Assembly (NCBI GenBank): GCA_964289745.1
Contig: CAXYMM010000002.1
Coordinates: 434,001-498,000 of the forward strand
Length of the DNA: 64,000 bases
Direction of reading: 5' to 3'
Source: Ekhidna sp964289745
Lineage (GTDB): Bacteria; Bacteroidota; Bacteroidia; Cytophagales; Cyclobacteriaceae
Shown here: in pieces, positions 10,081-18,603 of the stretch
Layout: each line of letters starts with the position of its first letter
How positions within the stretch are numbered: position 1 is the first letter of the stretch
Position numbers and translations under genes: made by a program
Notes under the pieces: model-generated
Told to the model about the DNA's origin: nothing
The model's input: the letters and a program-made list of their open reading frames with translations, nothing else
Databases searched by the model: none

Positions 10081-11370
10081 ATGGTGCTCATTCACAACTT
10101 ACTTCGAAACTTTCTTTTTTATTCAGTAATCACTTCACTGACTATCAACTGTAGTTCACCCAATAAAAGCGAAAGTGTGCGTGCGTTTGATCAAATGAGT
10201 CCCGAAGAACAGAGAAGTTTTGCAGACTCTTTAGCTCACGCTTTCATTATGGTAGATGGTCATATAGACCTGCCATACCGAATGGAGGTGAAAGGGTTTA
10301 TGCTCAGAAAAGAGGTAGAGGATGTTTCCATAGAAACTACTGGTAATTTTGATTATCCCAAGTCTAAGAAAGGAGGTTTGGATGCTCCTTTTATGTCTAT
10401 ATACGTACCAGCGGCATATCAGCAGACGGGGGGAGCGAAAGAGTTTGCCGATTCCCTAATCGATTTAGTTTCGAGAGTTGCGATTGCTTTCCCAGACAAG
10501 TTTGCTATGGCTAATTCTCCTTCGGATGTTGAAGCTAATTTCAACAAAGGTTTGATCTCGCTCCCACTAGGGATGGAAAATGGAGCACCTATAGAAGACG
10601 ATATCAATAACGTTAAATATTTCTTTGATCGAGGAATAAGGTATATTACACTTACGCATTCGAAAGACAATCAAATATGCGACTCGTCTTATGATACACT
10701 CTATACATGGAATGGAGTGAGTCCCTTTGGAGAGTTGGTGATTAAAGAGATGAATAAGTGGGGTATAATGGTGGATATATCTCATGTTACGGATAGTGCT
10801 GCTTTTGATGCACTAAGGTTAACCAAGGCACCAGTGATCGCCTCACATTCTTCTTGCAGAAAATTCACTCCTGAATGGGAGCGTAATATGCCCGATACGT
10901 TGATTCGAGCCCTTGCTGAAAATGATGGAGTCATCCATATCAATTTTGGGTCTTCTTTCCTTTCTAAAGAAAGTCAAGATAGAAGAAAGGAAATGACAGA
11001 ACATCTTACCAACTACCGAGCAGAAAATGATTTGACTAGTGAAGATTCAACTTACATAGCCTATGCGAAGCAATATGCAATTGACATTGATGTATATGAA
11101 GACATTGAAACCGTTGTGAGTCATATTGACCATGTTGTCAGTTTAGTGGGAGTTGATCACGTTGGTTTTGGATCGGATTATGATGGAGTAGGGGATAGCT
11201 TACCTAATGGGCTAAAAGATGTATCTACATATCCTAACTTAATCTTAGAGCTATTGAAAAGAGGATATTCACCAGCAGATATAGAGAAAATGTGCTACAA
11301 AAATACCTTTAGGGTTTGGAATAAAGTTCAAGAGATAGCTAGTAAAATTCAATTGAAAGAGGCAACCTAG
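10081..11370 (+). CDS. membrane dipeptidase, peptidase M19 family lipoprotein
   Basis: A zinc-dependent dipeptidase of the renal dipeptidase family (M19), which cleaves dipeptides, often including D-amino-acid forms. The N-terminus is a lipoprotein signal (LLRNFLFYSVITSLTINCSS) with the cysteine at residue 20. Metal-site motifs are visible: DGHIDLPYR (HxD), GMENGAPIEDD (bridging Glu), the ITLTHS histidine, DISHVTD and APVIASHSSCR (histidines), and VGFGSDYDG. The length of 429 fits. It stands alone on the plus strand and converges on the DPP-IV gene; a joint role in periplasmic peptide breakdown is inference. Confidence 0.93.
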   Translation: MVLIHNLLRNFLFYSVITSLTINCSSPNKSESVRAFDQMSPEEQRSFADSLAHAFIMVDGHIDLPYRMEVKGFMLRKEVEDVSIETTGNFDYPKSKKGGLDAPFMSIYVPAAYQQTGGAKEFADSLIDLVSRVAIAFPDKFAMANSPSDVEANFNKGLISLPLGMENGAPIEDDINNVKYFFDRGIRYITLTHSKDNQICDSSYDTLYTWNGVSPFGELVIKEMNKWGIMVDISHVTDSAAFDALRLTKAPVIASHSSCRKFTPEWERNMPDTLIRALAENDGVIHINFGSSFLSKESQDRRKEMTEHLTNYRAENDLTSEDSTYIAYAKQYAIDIDVYEDIETVVSHIDHVVSLVGVDHVGFGSDYDGVGDSLPNGLKDVSTYPNLILELLKRGYSPADIEKMCYKNTFRVWNKVQEIASKIQLKEAT

Positions 11371-11424
11371 CCAGCCAATCTTTATTAAATTCACTTCCAG
11401 GTAAGATAATTTATTTCGTAACCT

Positions 11425-13671
11425 TTAATTTATGGGAAGTTTCTCCAGAAAAAAGTTGTAGATAAGGGTATATAAGTGTCTTCTCGTATTTCGTCCTTCA
11501 TATATACCATGAGATCGATTGGGGTAAGACATCATTTCAAATTGCTTATTATGCAGAATTAGCTCATTGATCAGAATCTCTGCATTTTGATAGTGGACAT
11601 TGTCATCTGCAGTTCCATGTACCAGCAGAAGCTCACCTTCTAGGTTTTTTGCATGAGTTACGGGAGACCCTGCCATAAAGTCATCTCTATTTTCTTGGGG
11701 CAATCCCATATACCGTTCTTGGTAAATATTATCATACGTCAATTGATTGACTACAGGAGCAACGGAGACACCTGCTTTGAAAATATCAGGGTACTGAAAA
11801 AGCAAGTTAAGTGTTGATGATCCACCGCCGCTCCAGCCCCAAACACCTATTCTGTTATCATCGATGTAGGGAAACTTGCTGATTTTCTTTGCTGCCAAAC
11901 CTAAATCTGCAATGTTTCTTCGCCCTATCTGTCGGTAAATAGATTTACGCCAATCTGAGCCTTTAAGGCAAGGCGTTCCTCGTGGGTCAATGGATATCAC
12001 TAAGTACCCTTGCTGGGCAAGCAGGATGTTCCACAATCCCACATAAGAATCTACGGCTTGCTGTCCCCACGGCTCGCCGTACACATGGAAAATAACAGGG
12101 TATTTTTTATTCGGGTCAAAATTGATGGGCTTGATCATTCTGCCATCTACAAGGATATTCTGATCTGTAGTCACTTGAAAAAATTCTACATCAGGTAGCG
12201 ATAGTTGTGATAATTCTTCTTGATATTCTTGATTATCCACAAGCGTTCGAATATGATAATGATCGGGCAATGATACCAGCTCTACACTTCGCACTTTTAA
12301 AGCACTGGAATGTGTATGAAAAGCATACTTGCCATTGGGTGATATATCGTAGGTGTTTAGCCCTTTAAAGTGTATTGGTGTTAACTGTTTATCTTTTTTC
12401 TTCCCCTTAAGATCCACTGAATATAGGTAGCGCTGTGTGGTATTTTCAGGAGATGCCAGATAATAAAGAGACTGGCTCGTATTTCCAGCAATAGCTGCCA
12501 CATCATATACTCCCGAGGAAACAAGTGTTTTTTTTCCAGAGCTAAGGTCGATTTTGTAAGCATTTCTCCAGTCATCTTCTGTTAGTCGTAGTGCTGATTT
12601 ACCACCATTTACAATCAATAAATCATTTTTCTTCCAATTGGAACTCGCTTTGTCAGGATATTGAATGTCTACCCAAGTGTCTTCTTTCTCTTCGTAAAGT
12701 AGGGTGGTGGATTTTGAGGATAATTTATAAACCCAGACTTTGAGGTGGTTTTGCTTCCGGTTTAGCTGCTGGATAAGAAGCTGGCCCTCATTGATCCACT
12801 GAATGGCGGGGATGTAATTTTGTATGGTACTGCCCTTTAGTTGTATCCATTCTGTAGCCCCGCTTTTTGTGTCTACTACTCCGATTTTCGCAGAGGAGGG
12901 ATTTTGTCCAACTTTAGGGTACTGCACAGGAACGATTTGTGAATAAATGGAATCCGTATTATTTATCATATTGAATACTCCAATTTCAGTAGCGTCTAGC
13001 TGCCAATAAGCTATCTTAGAGGCATCAGGACTCCACCTAAACCCGTCTCTGCAACCAAACTCCTCCTCATAGACCCAATCGAATGTTCCGTTAATAATAT
13101 CAACGGTTCCATCTTTTGTGAGCTGTGTTACTTCACCAGAAGCAAAGTTTTCTTTATACACATTGGACTCCATTACATACGCCACAAATTGATTATCGTT
13201 AGAAAACTTGGCAAACATTAGGGAAGAAGTGGGAAAATCCTTTCCAATCTGGGATAGCTTTTGTGTAGTAAAGTCATACACCCAGTAGTCTCCTTTTGTG
13301 TTGGATCTCCAAACCCGTTTAGCGTTTGTGAAAATCAGCACTTTTGTTTCGTCTTTTGATAGGGAGAATGATATTATGGAGAGTGGGTCTTTCCGCTCTG
13401 CAGGACTAAGTTGAGATGCAGATAAAAAGGTAGTTCTTTCTCCACTAAAGGTGCGATACCGAATCATTTCGTTCTGACCAGTTTGATTCTGTTCTACAAT
13501 AATGTAGGACTCTCCGTTTTCAATCCATTTTACCGGAGGTAGGTATTCTTCTCTAAAATCACCTGAGGTATAGATTCGGTCTATTGTAAGAAGTTGATTT
13601 TTTTGGGCGAGCGAGGCAAAAACGACCGTGAAAGCGAATTGAAATAAGAATAAGAGTTTAATCAGTTTCAT
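11425..13671 (-). CDS. dipeptidyl peptidase IV-like S9 peptidase
   Basis: A secreted serine exopeptidase that removes X-Pro or X-Ala dipeptides. There is a signal peptide (about residues 1-22), then a DPP-IV beta-propeller domain, then a C-terminal alpha/beta-hydrolase. The Glu-Glu motif that binds the substrate N-terminus is present as VYEEEFG near residue 203. The catalytic triad is Ser 614 (GWSGGGSS), Asp 689 (HGTADDNVH) and His 721 (RSHGIYEG). The length of 748 matches bacterial DPP-IV. It is a single gene convergent with the M19 dipeptidase, so both may supply amino acids from proline-containing peptides. Confidence 0.95.
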   Translation of the reverse strand: MKLIKLLFLFQFAFTVVFASLAQKNQLLTIDRIYTSGDFREEYLPPVKWIENGESYIIVEQNQTGQNEMIRYRTFSGERTTFLSASQLSPAERKDPLSIISFSLSKDETKVLIFTNAKRVWRSNTKGDYWVYDFTTQKLSQIGKDFPTSSLMFAKFSNDNQFVAYVMESNVYKENFASGEVTQLTKDGTVDIINGTFDWVYEEEFGCRDGFRWSPDASKIAYWQLDATEIGVFNMINNTDSIYSQIVPVQYPKVGQNPSSAKIGVVDTKSGATEWIQLKGSTIQNYIPAIQWINEGQLLIQQLNRKQNHLKVWVYKLSSKSTTLLYEEKEDTWVDIQYPDKASSNWKKNDLLIVNGGKSALRLTEDDWRNAYKIDLSSGKKTLVSSGVYDVAAIAGNTSQSLYYLASPENTTQRYLYSVDLKGKKKDKQLTPIHFKGLNTYDISPNGKYAFHTHSSALKVRSVELVSLPDHYHIRTLVDNQEYQEELSQLSLPDVEFFQVTTDQNILVDGRMIKPINFDPNKKYPVIFHVYGEPWGQQAVDSYVGLWNILLAQQGYLVISIDPRGTPCLKGSDWRKSIYRQIGRRNIADLGLAAKKISKFPYIDDNRIGVWGWSGGGSSTLNLLFQYPDIFKAGVSVAPVVNQLTYDNIYQERYMGLPQENRDDFMAGSPVTHAKNLEGELLLVHGTADDNVHYQNAEILINELILHNKQFEMMSYPNRSHGIYEGRNTRRHLYTLIYNFFLEKLPIN

Positions 13672-13796
13672 TTTAGGAACTTTGTTAAGATTGTAAGTAA
13701 TCCATAAAGTTAAGACTCTTCATGAAAAAGCCATTTCCAGTGTGCAATTTTTAATTTGACCTTTTGTTGCATGCCAAGAAACTTATGAGCAATAAA

Positions 13797-13821
13797 AAAG
13801 CCACTCAAGTCGAGTGGCTTT
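13797..13821 (-). terminator. intrinsic terminator of the fur-receptor-lipoprotein operon
   Basis: A perfect 10-bp stem (13797-13806 with 13812-13821, loop of 5). Read on the minus strand it is followed by a run of T residues (AAAAAA on plus at 13794-13799). It lies about 40 nt past the end of the broken lipoprotein gene. It could also work weakly on the plus strand. Confidence 0.85.
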
Positions 13822-13860
13822 AATTCATAATGTTTAGTTATTTATTCCGATGCAACAGAA

Positions 13861-14209
13861 TTAATTGATATTGATTTTAAAAGAAGTGTCCACATTGGTT
13901 TCACCACCCTTTGGGCTTGAGAAAATGCCAGAAGTAAACCCAAAAAAGAATTGATGATCATTATCTTCTTTCCTTATTTCAGCGGTTACATCTTCTTCCA
14001 TTTCACCCAATGTGTTTGTTAGGGTAATGGTCAACGAATAGGCAGTGCCAGCATTCAAGTTAATGATGTCGTTCGTTCCAGACCCTGCGCCATCACCATC
14101 TGCATCAAAGAAGGTCGCCGTTAGGTTTAACTTCATCGTCATTACTACAGCTGACAAAGGATAATCTCAGTATCATCAAGAGTAAATGAATCAATCTATT
14201 AGTTCTCAT
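13861..14209 (-). pseudogene. frameshifted small lipoprotein of a metal-regulated receptor operon
   Basis: Two overlapping frames form one gene. From ATG 14209 the DNA encodes a lipoprotein signal (MRTNRLIHLLLMILRL, then SFVSCSNDDE) with the acylated Cys at residue 21, but this frame stops at 14105. The mature part continues in another frame down to 13861, with a DADGDG motif and DVTAEIRKEDNDHQFFFGF near the end. The DxDGDG...EDxHQFFF pattern recalls small periplasmic lipoproteins beside Zur-controlled TonB receptors in Bacteroidota. The switch lies between about 14105 and 14157 and probably includes lost codons. I am confident of the frameshift and less so of the family. Confidence 0.75.
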
Positions 14210-14256
14210 TTTTTATTTCATTTAAAAATAGTTGTAAAAATACAGATGCAGTTTTA

Positions 14257-14279
14257 TTGCATAAATTTCAAATATGCAA
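14257..14279. promoter_or_regulatory. inverted repeat TTGCATA-N9-TATGCAA, possible second Zur site
   Basis: A 7-bp perfect inverted repeat lies 48 nt before the lipoprotein start. Its arms use the same TTGCAT/ATGCAA words as the palindrome before the fur-type gene, though in the opposite order and with wider spacing. It may be an extra operator for the lipoprotein. The shared wording is seen; the function is inferred. Confidence 0.35.
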
Positions 14280-14291
14280 CATCACTGCGTT

Positions 14292-14579
14292 TTAAAATAG
14301 CCATTCTACAAGCAATGCAAAATTCCTTCCATATGCATCAGAGAAGTATCTAAGTCGGTCTGTATAAACCCGATAGGAGGTATTAAAAAGGTTGTTTACT
14401 TCAAAATTTAATTTTATAAAGTCACTTGTGTAGCTTATTTGTCTACCCACCAATAAAAAGCCTTTGGGTGTGGGCATAAAATCAAAAATTTCATCCTGTT
14501 TTACTTTGGCTGTTCCGTCTTCAAATTCGCTTGGGTTGATTACCGATGGAGCTAACCATTTTTTAGAAGTGTAACTCAA
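14292..14579 (-). pseudogene. TonB-dependent receptor, displaced C-terminal end
   Basis: This frame carries the last strands of the barrel of the receptor encoded just upstream: SYTSDFIKLNFEVNNLFNTSYRVYTDRLRYFSDAYGRNFALLVEWLF, with a terminal aromatic as in outer-membrane barrels. It is in a different frame from the upstream 14582-16657 segment. The break falls within about 14582-14591, where the upstream frame ends in TAA. Alone it could not form a receptor. Confidence 0.85.
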
Positions 14580-14581
14580 CC

Positions 14582-16657
14582 TTAAGCCTTAACCCCAAGT
14601 ACCTTTTTATGAAAAGAATAATCGATGTTTAAGGGCGGAACTTCTATGAGAGGTTGGCTATTTTTTCTTTCCCACCCGTAAACATAAGAAAGTTTAAGTT
14701 CTGAGGAAAAATACTTAGAATGAGTGTATTGCACATCCCAATTGACACCAATCAGCAGCGCATTTGTTTGTTCGTATATGAAAAAAGGGAAGGTTCCAGC
14801 AACATTAATAGTGATGCCGAATGGACGTAAATAGATGTAATCGTTGATCAGGTTTCTATACAATATAAATTCACTATTGAAACGGGAGTTTCTCCATTCA
14901 AACCCTGATACCCATTTATAGCTTTTTTCAGAAGGAACTTCGCGCATATTTTTATCAAATACACTGTTTATAGGCATGACTATTTGTGGAGTTAGTTCAT
15001 ACCGCCAAAGTCCAAAAGACATTCTGGAATATCGATACCCAAAAGCATACAGCTCTGCTACATTTGGCGGTCGCCATGCAGAACCAATGTTAGAGAATAA
15101 TGTTAAGCTTTTATTGATTTTTCGTTTTATGCCCATCATGAAAGTAGCATTGAAAAAGTTTAATTCATTGTTGTAAATAAAGAGATCTCGAATGGTGTCT
15201 GCTACTTTTAGCGATTGTAAATCAAATCTGGCACCTATTTCAAAGGTGGTTTGCCCCAATTGAACCGACTGGGTGGTATAAGCCCCAAAATTGAAAATAT
15301 CATAGTCGGGGACAAAGTTGGCTGGGTTTGATTCTGGCTCATTTATACTGTTTTTTGTAAAGACTTGGACTCCAGAACTCCCATTCCATTTTCCTATTTC
15401 TGGCTGTATCCAGTTCGTTTCCAGTGTATGAGAGATTAAATCCAAAAAAATTACCGGTCGCTCGTTTAACTGCCCTCTTCTTACATCATATTCCCTCCTG
15501 ATATTATTTTGAAATGCATATTGAATGTTGAAAATATGAGCTCCTGTAAAAACTGAAAGATTTGTCCGCAATAAAGCATGTTTCGTCTCTTGACGTGGGT
15601 TTTGTATGTCATATGTCTTGGGAAAAGTAGGTTGTGGGATCGAATCATCTATGGCATTTTGAAGATCTACCAAGTTGCCAACGATCGAAGCCCTTAAAAT
15701 ACCAAATTCCTGCTCGAAGTAGCTTCCAGTTACTTCCAGATCAAATTTTGGGTAATGCACTAAGGTATTGAAACTTCCTCCATATTCTCTTTTGCCAGTA
15801 TTTGATAAATTGTAATCAGGAGCTCTCATATCTCCTTGATAAATCCCAAATCCGTTCGCATTCCAGGCAAACCGCTGAAAACCTTGACTTATGGAAACCT
15901 GACTACTATATGCTCGACCGTTAGTTTGATATGAGCTTCCAATTGATCCATTAATTTTTGCATTAAAAATAGGTTTTTCGGAATTGTAAAGAATGACACC
16001 GCCCAGAGCTTCTGGACCGTACTTGACCGTTGCTGCACCTTTCACAATCTCAATTTGACCGATACGAGAGGGGTCTATTTCAGGTGCATGCTCTTCTCCC
16101 CAAGCTTGATAGGCATGCCGCACTCCATCATTCATCACTAATACTCTATTTGAATGTAAACCATGCACAATAGGCTTAGATACATTGCTGCCCGTTTTTA
16201 AGGTAGATACCCCAGAGAGCTGCTCTGTTAAACTGCCTATTGAGGAAGTTACCAAGGATAACTTGTCTACTTCTTTCTTTTTAACCGATATTGATTCAAG
16301 TCGATCAGACCTATTCTCTTCTACAATAACGCTTCTAAGCACTGTTCTGTCAGCAGCCAACTTTACAACCAATTTGCCATGATAAAAATCATGATGGTGA
16401 GTGACTGTTTTATACCCTACATACCTAACTTCTAAATCTACCTCCTCTTCACAAACACCCTCAATAACAAATTTCCCTTTTTCGTCACTAATAGTTCCTT
16501 TTTCTGAATCAACAATTTTAATAGTGGCAAAGGCAAGTGGTTCATTGGTTTCCGCATCCAGTACTTGCCCTGCAATTGGGGAGTCGCGGTTTTCCTAGGA
16601 AAAACCAACTAAACAAGACATGATAATTAGCGAAAAGGATAAGGGTAGCTTAAGCAC
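14582..16657 (-). pseudogene. ZnuD-like TonB-dependent receptor, broken by a nonsense codon and a frameshift
   Basis: Outer-membrane receptor gene behind a fur-type regulator. Read from GTG 16657 (overlapping the regulator's stop), it starts with a signal peptide VLKLPLSFSLIIMSCLVGFS. Codon 21 is then TAG (16595-16597), where CAG (Gln) would be expected just after the cleavage site. Beyond it the same frame encodes a carboxypeptidase-like domain (AGQVLDAETNEPLAFATIKI), a His-rich HHHDFYH stretch, and a plug with ZnuD-type SNVSKPIVHGLHSNRV and GEEHAPEIDPSRI. Most of the barrel follows. It ends early through a frameshift near 14585. Zinc as substrate is inferred from the regulator and plug. Confidence 0.85.
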
Positions 16658-17066
16658 AGTCTGCACAAATCCCGTCAATAATGAGGTTAATGCGTTCCAT
16701 TTTGTATCCGCTAGGCACACTCACGATGGGTACTTCTCTGTCATCTAAGCACTCCATTTGTCCGCATTTATTGCATTTGAAGTGCATATGGTTGTCTTGG
16801 TGTTTTTCTGATGAGCAAGAGTCGCTACAAAGCCCAAAAGTTGCTTTACCGCTTTCATTTGGAATTTTGTGTAATAAACCTGATTCCAAAAAACTATTTA
16901 AAGTCCGATATAATGTAACGCGATCGTAACCTTTAAGACTGACCTCAAGGTCTCCTTGAGAAAGCGCTCCTTTGTGATTCTGAAAGTGCTTCATCACATC
17001 GATTCTACAATCGGTGATTCTAAGACCACGTGATTTTAGTATTCCTTTTATCTTCGCACCAGTCAT
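16650..17066 (-). CDS. Fur-family metal regulator, probably Zur
   Basis: A metal-dependent repressor of the Fur family. The winged-helix part holds KSRGLRITDCRIDVM and the recognition segment DRVTLYRTLNSFLESGL. The dimerisation domain has the metal-binding HMHFKCNKCGQMECLDD with a CxxC, and a second CADC pair ends the protein. I prefer ATG 17066 (MTGAKIKG) to a start 15 codons upstream, because the longer version would translate through the palindromic operator. The first gene of an operon with a TonB receptor, it probably controls zinc uptake and itself. The 138 residues are intact although both downstream genes are broken. Confidence 0.9.
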   Translation of the reverse strand: MTGAKIKGILKSRGLRITDCRIDVMKHFQNHKGALSQGDLEVSLKGYDRVTLYRTLNSFLESGLLHKIPNESGKATFGLCSDSCSSEKHQDNHMHFKCNKCGQMECLDDREVPIVSVPSGYKMERINLIIDGICADCA

Positions 17067-17070
17067 GCAA

Positions 17071-17078
17071 CAAATATA
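17071..17078 (-). promoter_or_regulatory. -7 promoter element TATATTTG of the fur-type gene
   Basis: An exact match to the Bacteroidota -7 consensus TAnnTTTG, read on the minus strand, only 4 nt before ATG 17066. If used, the transcript would start at or next to the start codon. No convincing -33 TTTG lies at the right distance; that position overlaps the adjoining palindrome. Confidence 0.45.
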
Positions 17079-17082
17079 GTTT

Positions 17083-17099
17083 ATGCAATTCATTTGCAT
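17083..17099. promoter_or_regulatory. Zur/Fur-type operator ATGCAA-N5-TTGCAT
   Basis: A perfect 6-bp inverted repeat with a 5-nt centre, extendable to the 9-1-9 layout typical of Fur-family boxes (17082-17100). It lies immediately upstream of the proposed -7 element of the fur-type gene and between that gene and the divergent small membrane-protein gene. A third ATGCAA half-site is at 17065-17070. Autoregulation is inferred from position. Confidence 0.6.
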
Positions 17100-17139
17100 G
17101 TAATAAAACATTTTAATCTTTACAGTAGTTATTGCTTTT

Positions 17140-17340
17140 ATGGAGAAGCAAGAAGAAGAAAATAAAAAAATTAATTATTTTGATTTTTCAGAGGTGCTCG
17201 GTTATTTTTTTCGAAAAAAAGATCCCAATCGCCCTAAGAATTTTAATATCAAGGCGATGCATACAATCAATAAAATATCAATTTTAATGTTCTTATCTGC
17301 GTTAATTGTGATGATCGTTCGTGTATTCACAAGAACCTAA
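17140..17340 (+). CDS. small membrane protein, DUF6728-like
   Basis: A 66-residue protein with a charged N-terminus, the central segment SEVLGYFFRKKDPNRPKNFN, and one C-terminal transmembrane helix (KISILMFLSALIVMIVRVF). It resembles small Bacteroidota-specific proteins placed in DUF6728, whose function is unknown. It is divergent from the fur-type gene, with 73 nt between the start codons and the palindromic operator in that gap, so metal control is possible but unproven. It is probably an inner-membrane protein with its N-terminus in the cytoplasm. Confidence 0.75.
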   Translation: MEKQEEENKKINYFDFSEVLGYFFRKKDPNRPKNFNIKAMHTINKISILMFLSALIVMIVRVFTRT

Positions 17341-17744
17341 CGTTATTCGAAGAAGTACATTTCTAATCATTCCCTAAAAAATAGAACAGTAAGGTTAGTT
17401 GAGCATTTTCATAAAAGGTTGGTGTAATCTTAGCAGCGAGTTTACGTGGAGTTATCCGTCCAATAAGAAAGTACGATAGTGCATTCTGCATTTGGATCGT
17501 TATGTGTCTAAAGAATCTCTCACGATATGGGCATAATTCAAGCTAGATTTAGCATAATCTAGACTAACTCTTGAAACTAATTTATTATTTAAACCTTAAT
17601 AAGCGAAAGCATTTATCGTTTGAGATGAGTGTTTTTTAACAGAAACATTTTTATAAGATCTTCTCCTGTGCAAGACAATGCAAGTAATTCTATCTTAAAA
17701 TAGACTAAACTTGATAATCCCATTTTGAGCATGCTTTCTAAGCT
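17341..17744. other. 404-nt intergenic stretch, one small hairpin
   Basis: No ORF with coding character is seen between the small membrane protein and fabG, whose genes converge here. A 7-bp inverted repeat (CTAGATT-N6-AATCTAG) sits near 17544-17563 with no T-run after it. Nothing else was recognised. Confidence 0.4.
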
Positions 17745-18491
17745 TTATGTGAGCATTCCACCATCAACTTGGATGGTTTGACCTGTTATATAGGCAGACA
17801 TATCGGAGGCTAAGAAGACGCATGCATTTGCTACATCTTCTGTAGAGCCACCTCTTTTTAATGGGATTGCATCTCTCCAGCTCTGTACCGTTTTCTCATC
17901 CAAAGCGTCTGTCATTTCCGTTTCGATAAAACCGGGTGCTATGGCATTGCATCGAATGCTGCGAGAACCCAGCTCTAGCGCCACAGATTTTGTGAGTCCA
18001 ATAATCCCTGCCTTCGATGCAGCATAGTTTGCTTGACCTGCGTTTCCCTTTATACCTACCACTGATGACATATTGATAATGGATCCACTTCTTTGCTTCA
18101 TAAATGTTCTAGCAGATGCCTTTACCATATTGAAGCAGGATTTTAGGTTGATATTTTGGATTATATCCCAATCTTCTTCACTCATTCTCATAATAAGGTT
18201 GTCTTTTGTAATACCCGCATTATTAATCAGGATATCCATGCTACCAAAAGCTTTAACGACACCCGAAATTAAATCTTGAGCTGCCTGATAATCAGAGGCA
18301 TCTGAACGAAACCCTTTTGCTTTTGCTCCTTTACTGGCTAGTTCTTTTTCAAGAGCCTCGCCTTTTTCTACATTTGATAAATAGGTAAATGCGACATTGG
18401 CTCCTTCTTCGGCAAATTTTTCAGCGATGGCTCTTCCAATACCTTTAGATGCACCGGTAATTAGTGCCGTCTTTCCTTCCAGTAGTTTCAT
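17745..18491 (-). CDS. fabG: 3-oxoacyl-[acyl-carrier-protein] reductase
   Basis: NADPH-dependent reductase of the fatty-acid elongation cycle (SDR superfamily). The cofactor loop TGASKGIG is at residues 12-19, NNAG at 90-93, the catalytic Ser at 142-143, and Tyr 156 and Lys 160 in YAASK. Conserved GFIETEMTDAL and the C-terminal GQTIQVDGGM also fit FabG. The length of 248 is normal. It is monocistronic here, away from other fab genes, and divergent from lpdA across a 112-nt gap. Another SDR role is possible, but the motif set is typical of FabG. Confidence 0.93.
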   Translation of the reverse strand: MKLLEGKTALITGASKGIGRAIAEKFAEEGANVAFTYLSNVEKGEALEKELASKGAKAKGFRSDASDYQAAQDLISGVVKAFGSMDILINNAGITKDNLIMRMSEEDWDIIQNINLKSCFNMVKASARTFMKQRSGSIINMSSVVGIKGNAGQANYAASKAGIIGLTKSVALELGSRSIRCNAIAPGFIETEMTDALDEKTVQSWRDAIPLKRGGSTEDVANACVFLASDMSAYITGQTIQVDGGMLT

Positions 18492-18603
18492 AAGGTGTTT
18501 TAAAAATAGGATTCAAATATACAAGTTGAAGTTTAGAACCTGATTCAAATTTTCTCTGTCGAATTAAAGATTAAATTTACCTCCGAATTCAATTATTTGG
18601 AAA

